Position numbers and translations under genes: made by a program. Below, one piece after another: positions 1-7,973 of a DNA stretch of 64,000 bases (position 1 is its first letter; each line of letters begins with the position of its first letter). A model generated the notes under the pieces. It saw only the letters and a program-made list of their open reading frames with translations. It had not been told where the DNA came from and searched no databases. Source of the stretch: JBCCMQ01 sp039179985 (GTDB lineage Bacteria > Pseudomonadota > Alphaproteobacteria > Rhodobacterales > Rhodobacteraceae); NCBI GenBank assembly GCA_039179985.1, contig JBCDED010000001.1, positions 91,170 to 155,169 of the forward strand, read 5' to 3'.

Positions 1-76
1 TCTCCCAAGATATAGGCGGGCATTGGGCGGTTGCGAAGGGTGATTTCGACAGCAATCAGGACGAAAGGACAATCTC

Positions 77-2221
77 GTGACGGATGCCAAGGCGACCTGG
101 AAAGAACTGGCGAAAAAGGAACTGAAGGGCCGCGATCCTGCGGATCTCACGTGGCACACGCTGGAAGGCATCGACGTGGCGCCGGTCTACAGCGAGGCGG
201 ATCTGCAAGGGCTGCCCCACCTGGACGGCATGCCGGGGGTCGCGCCTTTCACCCGCGGGCCGCGCGCAACCATGTATGCCGGGCGACCCTGGACAATCCG
301 GCAGTACGCAGGGTTCTCCACAGCCGAGGAATCAAATGCCTTCTACCGTAAGGCACTCGCCGCCGGGCAGCAGGGCGTCAGCGTGGCCTTCGATCTGGCC
401 ACGCACCGGGGGTATGACAGCGATCACGCGCGTGTGGTGGGGGATGTGGGCAAGGCGGGTGTCGCCATCGACAGCGTCGAGGATATGAAGACGCTCTTTG
501 TCGGCATCCCCCTGGGCGAGGTCAGCGTCTCCATGACCATGAACGGCGCTGTAATCCCGGTTTTGGCGAATTTCATCGTTGCGGGCGAGGAACAGGGCGT
601 TGACCGCGCGGAGCTGTCCGGCACCATTCAGAACGACATTCTCAAAGAGTTCATGGTGCGAAACACCTACATCTACCCGCCCGAGCCCTCCATGCGCATT
701 GTGTCGGACATTATCGAGTTCACCTCGCAGGAAATGCCTAAATTCAACTCGATCTCGATTTCCGGCTACCACATGCAGGAGGCGGGCGCGAACCTGGTGC
801 AGGAGCTGGCCTTCACCCTGGCCGATGGGCGCGAATACGTGCGCGCCGCAGTGGGCCGCGGAATGGATGTGGACGCGTTCGCCGGGCGGCTGAGCTTTTT
901 CTTTGCCATAGGCATGAATTTCTTCATGGAGGCCGCCAAACTGCGGGCGGCGCGCTTCCTTTGGCACCGGATCATGTCCGAATTTAAGCCAAAGCGCCCG
1001 CAAAGCCTGATGCTGAGGACACATTGCCAGACCTCGGGCGTCTCACTGCAGGAGCAGGACCCCTACAACAACATCGTGCGTACGGCCTATGAGGCGCTCA
1101 GCGCTGTGCTTGGCGGCACCCAGTCGTTGCATACCAACAGCTTTGACGAAGCCATCGCGCTGCCGACGGAGTTTTCCAGCCGGATTGCACGGAACACGCA
1201 GCTTATTCTGCAAAACGAGACGGGCGTGACCAATGTCGTCGACCCACTGGCCGGGTCTTACTATGTGGAAAGCCTGACGGCTGCGCTGATCGACAAGGCC
1301 TGGGCGCTTATTCAAGAGGTCGAGGCCATGGGCGGCATGACCAAGGCCGTGGCCAGCGGCATGCCGAAGCTGCGCATCGAAGAGGCGGCGGCAGAGCGGC
1401 AGGCGGCCATCGACAAGGGCGAAGACGTGATCGTCGGGGTCAACAAGTTCCGGCGTGAGGCCGAGGATGCGATAGACATCCTCGATGTGGACAATGTGGC
1501 GGTACGCGCGGCGCAGGTGGCGCAGCTGGCGCGCATCCGGCAAAGCCGCGATGCGGCGTCGGTCGAAGGCGCCCTTGCGGCGCTCGAGACCGGCGCCCGG
1601 ACCGGTCAGGGAAATCTTCTGGCGCTCGCGGTCGACTGTGCCCGCGCCCGCGCCACGGTAGGGGAAATCAGCATGGCAATGGAAAAAGCATTCGGTCGGC
1701 ACCGCGCCGAGGTGAAAACGCTGGCGGGCGTCTACGGTGCTGCTTACGAGGGCGACGCGGGCTTCGAGGCGATCCAGCGCGACGTCGAAGCGTTCGAGGC
1801 TGCCGAGGGCCGCCGCCCGCGCATGCTGGTGGTGAAAATGGGCCAGGATGGCCACGACCGGGGGGCCAAGGTCATCGCCACGGCTTTTGCCGATATCGGC
1901 TTTGACGTCGACGTGGGCCCGCTCTTCCAGACGCCCGAAGAGGCCGCGCAGGATGCAATCGACAACGATGTCCACGTGGTGGGCATCTCCAGCCAGGCGG
2001 CGGGCCACAAGACGCTGGCGCCCAAACTGATCGCAGCACTGGAGGCGGCGGGCGCGGGCGAGATCCTCGTGATCTGCGGCGGTGTCATCCCGCAGCAGGA
2101 TTATGCGTTCCTGCGCGACGCCGGGGTTAAGGCGATCTTCGGACCGGGCACGAACATCCCCGAAGCCGCGCAAGAAATCCTCGATCTGATCCGCAATGCG
2201 CGGCCCAAAGCTGCAGAGTAG
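77..2221 (+). CDS. scpA: methylmalonyl-CoA mutase
   Basis: Adenosylcobalamin-dependent mutase interconverting (R)-methylmalonyl-CoA and succinyl-CoA, the last step of propionyl-CoA assimilation in the cytoplasm. The 714-residue protein has the single-chain architecture: an N-terminal substrate-binding barrel followed by a C-terminal B12-binding domain from about residue 580. That domain carries the DGHDRG motif, whose histidine (about residue 593) is the lower cobalt ligand. The GTG start at 77 follows an AAAGGAC ribosome site. Length and motifs match active homodimeric enzymes. The next gene encodes a 3-hydroxyisobutyrate-dehydrogenase-like enzyme, which would fit valine/propionate catabolism, though co-transcription is inferred. 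Confidence 0.96.
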   Translation: MTDAKATWKELAKKELKGRDPADLTWHTLEGIDVAPVYSEADLQGLPHLDGMPGVAPFTRGPRATMYAGRPWTIRQYAGFSTAEESNAFYRKALAAGQQGVSVAFDLATHRGYDSDHARVVGDVGKAGVAIDSVEDMKTLFVGIPLGEVSVSMTMNGAVIPVLANFIVAGEEQGVDRAELSGTIQNDILKEFMVRNTYIYPPEPSMRIVSDIIEFTSQEMPKFNSISISGYHMQEAGANLVQELAFTLADGREYVRAAVGRGMDVDAFAGRLSFFFAIGMNFFMEAAKLRAARFLWHRIMSEFKPKRPQSLMLRTHCQTSGVSLQEQDPYNNIVRTAYEALSAVLGGTQSLHTNSFDEAIALPTEFSSRIARNTQLILQNETGVTNVVDPLAGSYYVESLTAALIDKAWALIQEVEAMGGMTKAVASGMPKLRIEEAAAERQAAIDKGEDVIVGVNKFRREAEDAIDILDVDNVAVRAAQVAQLARIRQSRDAASVEGALAALETGARTGQGNLLALAVDCARARATVGEISMAMEKAFGRHRAEVKTLAGVYGAAYEGDAGFEAIQRDVEAFEAAEGRRPRMLVVKMGQDGHDRGAKVIATAFADIGFDVDVGPLFQTPEEAAQDAIDNDVHVVGISSQAAGHKTLAPKLIAALEAAGAGEILVICGGVIPQQDYAFLRDAGVKAIFGPGTNIPEAAQEILDLIRNARPKAAE

Positions 2222-2268
2222 CCGGGCCTGTGCTATAGACCTCCGGCAGCTTGCGAAGGGCGTACGGT

Positions 2269-3162
2269 ATGGCGGATCGGTTGGGATTTATCGGTTTGGG
2301 GGACATGGGAAAGCCCATGGCTTCCTGTCTGGCAAAAGCGGGGATGCGCCCCCTACTCTGGGCGCGGAACCCCGCAAACGCGGAAGCGATTTTGCCGCTC
2401 GGGGCCAATCTGGCTCCGGATGTGGCTGGGGTTTTTGCCGACTGTTCTGTGGTCATCCTGATGCTCGCCCATGGTGCGGCGATTGACGAGGTTCTGGGTC
2501 GCGGCACCCGGGGCTTCGATGACCTGGTCCGCGACCGGACCGTGGTGCACATGGGCACTACGCCACCCGCGTATTCGCGTGGCCTCGGCGCCGATATTAC
2601 GGACAGGGGCGGGCGATATATCGAAATGCCTGTGTCGGGTTCGAGCGACCCCGCCGCGCAGGGGGCATTGGTCGCCATGGCCTCGGGACACCCTGACCAT
2701 ATCGACGCGGTGGAGCCGCTCGTGGCGCCCATGGTGTCGGCTGTGATCCGCTGCGGCGAGGTGCCCAAGGCCACGCAGATGAAGCTGGCGGTGAACACCT
2801 ACCTGGGTGGCCTCGTGCTGGGGCTGATGGAATCGGTGAACTTCGCGCGGGCCTGCGCGCTCGATCTTGGCACGCTCCGCGGCGTACTCGAAGCCGGGCC
2901 CATGAGCAACGATCTGATGCGCATGAAGCTGCCGAAGCTCATTGACGAAGACTATGCGCCCCAGGGAAGCGTGCGTCAGGGAATCAACAACATGACCATG
3001 ATCGCCGATGCGGGCACCGATGCAGGTGTCACGATGCCCGTCTCGGTCCTGATGCGGGATCTTTTCACCGCCGCCAGTGAAATGGGCTTTCACGACGAAG
3101 ATATGATAGCTATCGCCAAGGTGCTGGCAACACGCGGGCCCGTAGCAACATCAAACTTCTGA
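2269..3162 (+). CDS. NAD(P)-dependent oxidoreductase, 3-hydroxyisobutyrate dehydrogenase family
   Basis: A 297-residue beta-hydroxyacid dehydrogenase. The N-terminal Rossmann motif GFIGLGDMG binds the dinucleotide, PVSGSSDPAAQG is the substrate loop, and the lysine of MKLAVN occupies the catalytic position of the family. The ATG at 2269 is chosen because GAAGGG precedes it and it starts directly at the Rossmann fold; an upstream in-frame TTG at 2251 lacks a site. The exact substrate (3-hydroxyisobutyrate, tartronate semialdehyde or another 3-hydroxyacid) cannot be read from the sequence. The adjacent methylmalonyl-CoA mutase makes a catabolic role plausible. Confidence 0.9.
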   Translation: MADRLGFIGLGDMGKPMASCLAKAGMRPLLWARNPANAEAILPLGANLAPDVAGVFADCSVVILMLAHGAAIDEVLGRGTRGFDDLVRDRTVVHMGTTPPAYSRGLGADITDRGGRYIEMPVSGSSDPAAQGALVAMASGHPDHIDAVEPLVAPMVSAVIRCGEVPKATQMKLAVNTYLGGLVLGLMESVNFARACALDLGTLRGVLEAGPMSNDLMRMKLPKLIDEDYAPQGSVRQGINNMTMIADAGTDAGVTMPVSVLMRDLFTAASEMGFHDEDMIAIAKVLATRGPVATSNF

Positions 3163-3170
3163 GTGACCTG

Positions 3171-3785
3171 ATGCTGACATTCGACCACCTCGTCTTCACG
3201 GCGGACGCTTTGGACGACGGGGCCCTAGCGTTGGAAAACGCGCTGGGCGTCCCCCTGGCGCCCGGCGGCACGCATCCTGCCATGGGGACGCACAACCGGC
3301 TCCTTTCCCTGGGTCCGGACGACTATCTGGAAGTCATCGCCATCGATCCCGATGCACCGCCGCCCGACCGACCAAGATGGTACAATATGGATGCCTTTTC
3401 TGGCCCCCCGCGCCTGACGAACTGGGCTTGCCGGACAGAGGATCTGGAGGCGGCGCTCGGCGCCCTGCCGCCCGAAACCGGCGTGCCCATGGCGCTGGCC
3501 CGCGGGGAGTTGCGGTGGAGAATGGCGGTGCCCCACGACGGCGTTCTGGCCTTTGGCGGCTGGGGTCCGGCGCTCTTGCAGTGGCAGGGAAAGGAACACC
3601 CCGCAGTTCTGTTGCCCGACCGGGGCGTGCGGCTTGCGCGCCTGACGCTGACCCATCCCGAGGCGCGTGTCCTTTCAGACCTCATTGCGCCGCTTCTCGA
3701 CGATCCGCGCATCGTGTTCGAGACCGCGCCCGCGCCCGGGCTGACCGTGGAACTTGCCACGCCCAAGGGTCTCGTGACCCTGTGA
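3171..3785 (+). CDS. VOC (glyoxalase-like) family protein
   Basis: A 204-residue cytoplasmic protein starting MLTFDHLVFTA, the first beta strand and metal-ligand histidine typical of glyoxalase-like VOC folds. A second conserved patch is DDYLEVIAID. It resembles the Glyoxalase_3-like group of unknown substrate. It begins 8 bases after the preceding dehydrogenase and overlaps the following acetyltransferase by 4 bases (GTGA), so the three are probably co-transcribed. No specific reaction can be assigned. Confidence 0.85.
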   Translation: MLTFDHLVFTADALDDGALALENALGVPLAPGGTHPAMGTHNRLLSLGPDDYLEVIAIDPDAPPPDRPRWYNMDAFSGPPRLTNWACRTEDLEAALGALPPETGVPMALARGELRWRMAVPHDGVLAFGGWGPALLQWQGKEHPAVLLPDRGVRLARLTLTHPEARVLSDLIAPLLDDPRIVFETAPAPGLTVELATPKGLVTL

Positions 3786-4279
3786 TCCTTCGCCCGGCCA
3801 CCGAAGACGACGCTGCCGCAATTGTCCGGGTTCGGGTGCCGCTTGTGCGGGACACTCTGATCACCTTTACCACCCTGGAACCCCGCCCCGAGGACGTCGC
3901 CGCAGAAATCCGCCAAGCGGCACGCGAAGGCTGGGCCTATTTTGTTGCGACAGAAGGTCAGGCGGTCGGCTTTGCCAGTTACAGGCCGTTCCGCACAGGT
4001 CCGGGTTACGCCCGCACCATGGAGCTTTCGGTGAACCTTGTTGAAGAGGCGGCCGGCAAAGGGACAGGGCGCGCCCTGATAGCCCAACTTGAACGCCACG
4101 CCCGGGACGCGGGCGTGCATGCACTGATCGCCGGTGTCAGTGGCGCAAACCAGCGGGGTCTCAGGTTCTTTCGCCAAGTCGGCTATGAAGATGTGGGCCG
4201 GTTGCCCGGCGTTGGGTATAAGTTCGGGAAATTCCTCGATCTTGTGCTCCTGCAGAAAACTTTACCGCCCGAGACCTGA
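3782..4279 (+). CDS. GNAT family N-acetyltransferase
   Basis: A 165-residue acetyl-CoA-dependent N-acetyltransferase of the phosphinothricin-acetyltransferase-like branch. It opens with ILRPATEDDAAAI (first strand), has AVGFASYRPFR in the central sheet, and the acetyl-CoA pyrophosphate loop GKGTGRAL near residue 95. The GTG at 3782 overlaps the TGA of the upstream VOC gene, which indicates translational coupling and fits the start of the fold. The acceptor is unknown; members modify amino-acid analogues such as phosphinothricin or methionine sulfoximine. Confidence 0.87.
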   Translation: MILRPATEDDAAAIVRVRVPLVRDTLITFTTLEPRPEDVAAEIRQAAREGWAYFVATEGQAVGFASYRPFRTGPGYARTMELSVNLVEEAAGKGTGRALIAQLERHARDAGVHALIAGVSGANQRGLRFFRQVGYEDVGRLPGVGYKFGKFLDLVLLQKTLPPET

Positions 4280-4310
4280 CACCACGGCCCGGGAAGACTA
4301 GGTTCCAATC

Positions 4311-4991
4311 ATGTCCATCTGGTCCCGAATTGCCGACGCCCTGTCGTCGCTCGCGGCGGGCGAAAGTCTGTCGACCGTCTTTGACCGCCTGCGCACCCCG
4401 CCAGAGCGCACCGTGGCCTTTACGATCGCGGTTATCGCGCTGGGTGCGAAAATGGCAAAGGCCGACGGCCATGTGACGCGGGATGAAGTGACGGCCTTCC
4501 GGCAGGTTTTTCACATTCCGCGCTCGGAAGAACAGAATGCGGCAAAGGTCTTCAACCTTGCCCGGCAGGACGTGGCGGGGTTTGAGGACTATGCAGTGCG
4601 CATCGCCCGCATGTTCGGGTCGGACACCGGCTCGCTCAACGACCTGATCGAGGGGCTCTTCTACATCGCCGTCGCTGATGGCGAGTATCACCCGAACGAG
4701 GACGACTTCCTGCACCGGGTGGCCGAGCTTTTCGGGATCTCCGAACGCGATTTCCGCTCCATGCGCACGCGGTTTGTCCCCGATGCCGACCCGGACCCCT
4801 ACGACGTGCTTGGCGTCACGGAAGGCGACACACTTGACGATATCCGCGCGGCCTGGCGGCGGTTGGTGCGCGAAAGCCACCCCGACGTGATGATGGCCCG
4901 CGGTGTGCCCGAAGAGGCGGTTAAGCTTGCGGAAAAGCGCATGATCGCGATCAACAGGGCCTGGGAAGAAATCAACCTCGGTCAGGCGTAG
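4311..4991 (+). CDS. TerB/DjlA-like J-domain co-chaperone
   Basis: A 226-residue protein with an N-terminal TerB-like all-helical domain (about residues 30-155, with acidic AKADGHVTRDE and VADGEYHPNEDD repeats) and a C-terminal J domain (about 165-226). The HPD tripeptide that stimulates Hsp70 ATPase is at residues 190-192. Unlike enterobacterial DjlA it has no clear N-terminal membrane anchor. The role is probably to recruit DnaK to a membrane or stress-related client. The next gene starts 8 bases downstream. Confidence 0.9.
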   Translation: MSIWSRIADALSSLAAGESLSTVFDRLRTPPERTVAFTIAVIALGAKMAKADGHVTRDEVTAFRQVFHIPRSEEQNAAKVFNLARQDVAGFEDYAVRIARMFGSDTGSLNDLIEGLFYIAVADGEYHPNEDDFLHRVAELFGISERDFRSMRTRFVPDADPDPYDVLGVTEGDTLDDIRAAWRRLVRESHPDVMMARGVPEEAVKLAEKRMIAINRAWEEINLGQA

Positions 4992-4999
4992 GGGCTCCC

Positions 5000-6028
5000 G
5001 TGCGGATCGCCACCTATAACGTGGAGTGGTTCGACGCGCTATTTGCCCGGGATGGGCGCTTGCTGGAGGATGGTGAATGGAGTCGTCGCCACAATGTGAC
5101 GCGCGGCGACCAGCTTGGCGCGCTTGGCCTCGTTTTCACCGCGCTCGACGCCGATGCGGTGATGATTGTTGAAGCCCCCGATCAAAGTCGCCACCGCGAC
5201 AGCGAGGCCATGTTGGAAACCTTCGCGGCGCATTACGGGATTCGGGCGCGCAAGGCCGAGGTTGGCTTTGGCAATGACACACAGCAAGAAATCGCGCTCC
5301 TCTATGACCCCGACATTCTGACCGTGCGGTTCGACCCAATCGGTCCGGTAACCGGACCCGAGGGGCGCCGGGACGCGCCACGCTTTGACGGTGTATTCCG
5401 CTACGACCTCGACGTGGACGCCTCGCCCGAGCTGATCCGCTGGTCAAAACCACCGCTGGAACTGGCAATCGATGTGGTCGGCGGTGGCGCGTTGCGGATG
5501 ATCGGCGTGCACGCGAAATCCAAGGCGCCCCACGGCGCAAAGACACAGGGCGAGATCATCCGCACGTCGATTGAGAACCGGAGAAAGCAACTGGCACAGT
5601 GCATCTGGCTGCGCCAGCGTATCGACGGACATCTGGACACAGGCGATCCGCTAATCGTGTTGGGCGATCTCAACGATGGCCCCGGGCTCGACGAATACGA
5701 ACGGCTCTTCGGGCGGTCGGGCGTCGAAATCGTTCTGGGCGAAGGTGATCGTAAGCTGATCGATCCCCATGCTGACGCCGGGCTGCGGGGCCGGTTCGGG
5801 GCCGTTCCGACCTCGGCTCGGTTTTTTAATCGTGACAGCGGACGGTATCTGTCGGTGCTGCTCGACTATGTGATGGTTTCGCCCGATCTGGCGCCGCGCG
5901 CGTCGGACTGGCGAATCTGGCATCCCTTCGACGATCCGGTCTGTTTCCGCTCGCCGCAATTGCGTGAGGCGCTTCTGACCGCCTCTGACCATTTTCCGGT
6001 GAGCGTGGAACTGGCGGATCTGCCTTAA
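5000..6028 (+). CDS. endonuclease/exonuclease/phosphatase family protein
   Basis: A 342-residue protein of the EEP (DNase I-like) fold. Visible signatures are TYNVEWFD at the N-terminus, IVEAPD in the second motif, GDLNDGP for metal/phosphate binding and a final SDHFPV. These are the catalytic blocks shared by AP endonucleases, phosphatases and DNases. No signal peptide is evident. GTG at 5000 is used, immediately before the fold. Substrate is not predictable; it sits in a run of plus-strand genes with short gaps. Confidence 0.87.
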   Translation: MRIATYNVEWFDALFARDGRLLEDGEWSRRHNVTRGDQLGALGLVFTALDADAVMIVEAPDQSRHRDSEAMLETFAAHYGIRARKAEVGFGNDTQQEIALLYDPDILTVRFDPIGPVTGPEGRRDAPRFDGVFRYDLDVDASPELIRWSKPPLELAIDVVGGGALRMIGVHAKSKAPHGAKTQGEIIRTSIENRRKQLAQCIWLRQRIDGHLDTGDPLIVLGDLNDGPGLDEYERLFGRSGVEIVLGEGDRKLIDPHADAGLRGRFGAVPTSARFFNRDSGRYLSVLLDYVMVSPDLAPRASDWRIWHPFDDPVCFRSPQLREALLTASDHFPVSVELADLP

Positions 6029-6059
6029 AACTGTGGCCAAGATGAACTATGTTGACCCC

Positions 6060-6353
6060 ATGAAAAACATCGCACTCATTCTAGCCATTGGTCTGGCAAC
6101 GCCCGTGACCGCCGAGGAAAGTGATGGTTCCCTGAAAGAGGGGATGGAGCTTTTTTCGGAAGGGACGCGCATGCTGCTCGAAGGGCTGCTTGGCGAATTG
6201 GAGCCCGCGCTCGATGGGTTGGGCGAGGCGCTGAGCGATCTCTCAGACTATCACATGCCCGAGGTACTGCCGAACGGCGACATCATCATTCGCCGCAAGG
6301 AACCTCTGGAGATAGAAGACCAACCGCTGCCCGAGGGCGAGATCGAGATTTAG
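6060..6353 (+). CDS. small secreted hypothetical protein
   Basis: A 97-residue protein with an N-terminal signal peptide (MKNIALILAIGLATPVTAEE, cleavage after TAE or earlier) and an acidic, helical mature part rich in Leu and Glu, ending in PLPEGEIEI. In-frame GTG 6033 and ATG 6042 are alternatives; ATG 6060 gives the cleanest signal peptide. No catalytic motif is visible. Its stop overlaps the stop of the converging exopolyphosphatase gene. Similar small proteins are common in Rhodobacterales; function is unknown. Confidence 0.7.
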   Translation: MKNIALILAIGLATPVTAEESDGSLKEGMELFSEGTRMLLEGLLGELEPALDGLGEALSDLSDYHMPEVLPNGDIIIRRKEPLEIEDQPLPEGEIEI

Positions 6354-7960
6354 CGCGCCGATTCCCGCCTGACATGAACGGCCGTTTCCGCGTCGAGCGT
6401 CGAGGCGAGTGACTGGAACCGCGCCTTTGCAACCTCGCCGAAAAGGGCCCGGGTGCGCTCGGGCAGCCACATTTCAAGGCGCTTTTTCTTCGGGAACCAG
6501 CGGAGTTCGCCCATCAGTTCGGGCATTTGCACCGAGAACATCGCGCCAAGACGCATGGCTTTGCCGAGCACTTCCGCTTCGTGTAGCTGCTTTTCATTCA
6601 GGAGCGAAAAAAGCGGAGTGAAAGGTGAGCCCTGCCGGCTGTTTTTGTAGCGGTGGAGCAGGGAGACGCCGAGGAACACGCGCTCTTCGTGGGTCAGTCC
6701 ACCCAGATTGGCCCGGGTGGCGTTGTCGAAGCAGACCTCGGCCCGGTAGTCGGGGTGCGCGCGCCAGCTCACGTCATGCAGAAGACAGGCCGCTTTGTAG
6801 ATACGCTGGCGCGTGGGTGGTGCGGTGCGGAAAAGCGGCTGGACAAAGCCATAAAGCGTGCGGCCGAAACCGGGTAGCCGGGCGTCCTTGGCTTCGGCAA
6901 AACGGCAGGCTTCAATCAGGGGATCGCGCGCGCGCAATTCTTCGGGCATCTGCTGGTAGAGCATGCCTTCGCGGATCCCGTAGGCCGAGATCGCGATTTC
7001 CCTGGGCGACATCATGCGAATGAGTTGCGCCAGCACCTCGGTCGCAAGCGGCACCATGGACATGCGGTTCGATGACACGCCGCTGAGCGAGGCGACTTCG
7101 GAGGGTTCGTGGTTGAGGATGAACTTCGCCGTCTCGAGTGCAGATTTTGTCGTCATCCGGTATTCATGCTGGACGGTCAGTGGATACTGGTTGCGAGCCA
7201 TGTCGATGCGGGCAAATGCGCGCCAGGAACCGCCAACGAGAAAAAGGCGCTTGCCCTTGACCTCCAGCCGTTCGGCCATGCTTTCTATTCGCTGGCGGAT
7301 AAAGGCGCGACGGCCCTTCTTGCCGCCTTTGACGCCGGCCAGCACCTGTGGCCCGAGCGAGGAGGTCAGGCGTTCTCCGACCGCGCCGCCCGTCAGTTGC
7401 GCGAGTTCCATCGAAGAACCGCCGATGTCGCTGACGATCCCCTCGGCGCCCGGCCAGCCCAGAAGCACGCCCTGCGCACTCAGCCTTGCCTCTTCGCGTC
7501 CGTCTATGACGAAGAGCGGCAGGCCGATCAGGTCTTCTACCTCTTTTACGAATTCGGGTCCGTCCTCGGCCTCGCGGACTGCGGCAGTGGCGACCGCCGT
7601 CAGCGGCGTGATCTTCATACCTTCCGCCACCAGCTGGAACCGTTTCAGGGCTGAAATCGCGCGCTTCCGGCCCTCGGGGTTCAGGAGGCCGGTCTCGCGC
7701 ATCCCAATGCCGAGGCCGCACATGATCTTTTCGTTGTAGAAATAGGCCGGGCTTCTGGCGGCCCCGTCAAAGACCACGAGCCGGACAGAGTTTGAGCCGA
7801 CATCCACGACACCGACGCGCGAGAGCGCCCGCGCCTTCGGATCGTCGAACAGTGGGCGCCCGAAGGGTCCCCAATCTGGCTGCCGGATGTCGTTGTCACC
7901 GTCCAACGGCGCGTTCCCCAAGTTTTCGCGGAAGCAATCAGAACTTGGGATTGCCGTCAA
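6350..7960 (-). CDS. ppx: exopolyphosphatase, Ppx/GppA family
   Basis: A 536-residue ASKHA-fold phosphatase that removes terminal phosphate from polyphosphate (or hydrolyses pppGpp). The phosphate-1 motif VVDVGSNSVRLVVFD is near residue 50 and the phosphate-2 motif DIGGSSMELAQ near residue 180; an HD-like helical C-terminal part follows. It is the last gene of the minus-strand AI-2E/hdaA/ppk/ppx series, 13 bases after ppk. Pairing with the kinase indicates polyphosphate turnover. The N-terminal 45 residues before the fold are poorly conserved in type, so the start could be slightly internal. Confidence 0.93.
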   Translation of the reverse strand: MTAIPSSDCFRENLGNAPLDGDNDIRQPDWGPFGRPLFDDPKARALSRVGVVDVGSNSVRLVVFDGAARSPAYFYNEKIMCGLGIGMRETGLLNPEGRKRAISALKRFQLVAEGMKITPLTAVATAAVREAEDGPEFVKEVEDLIGLPLFVIDGREEARLSAQGVLLGWPGAEGIVSDIGGSSMELAQLTGGAVGERLTSSLGPQVLAGVKGGKKGRRAFIRQRIESMAERLEVKGKRLFLVGGSWRAFARIDMARNQYPLTVQHEYRMTTKSALETAKFILNHEPSEVASLSGVSSNRMSMVPLATEVLAQLIRMMSPREIAISAYGIREGMLYQQMPEELRARDPLIEACRFAEAKDARLPGFGRTLYGFVQPLFRTAPPTRQRIYKAACLLHDVSWRAHPDYRAEVCFDNATRANLGGLTHEERVFLGVSLLHRYKNSRQGSPFTPLFSLLNEKQLHEAEVLGKAMRLGAMFSVQMPELMGELRWFPKKKRLEMWLPERTRALFGEVAKARFQSLASTLDAETAVHVRRESAR

Positions 7961-7973
7961 TCGGACCGCAGCG

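Noticed and set aside
1043..2173. 376-codon open frame opposite methylmalonyl-CoA mutase.
   Set aside because: Shadow of a conserved gene; composition is His/Arg-rich as expected for a reverse-complement frame.
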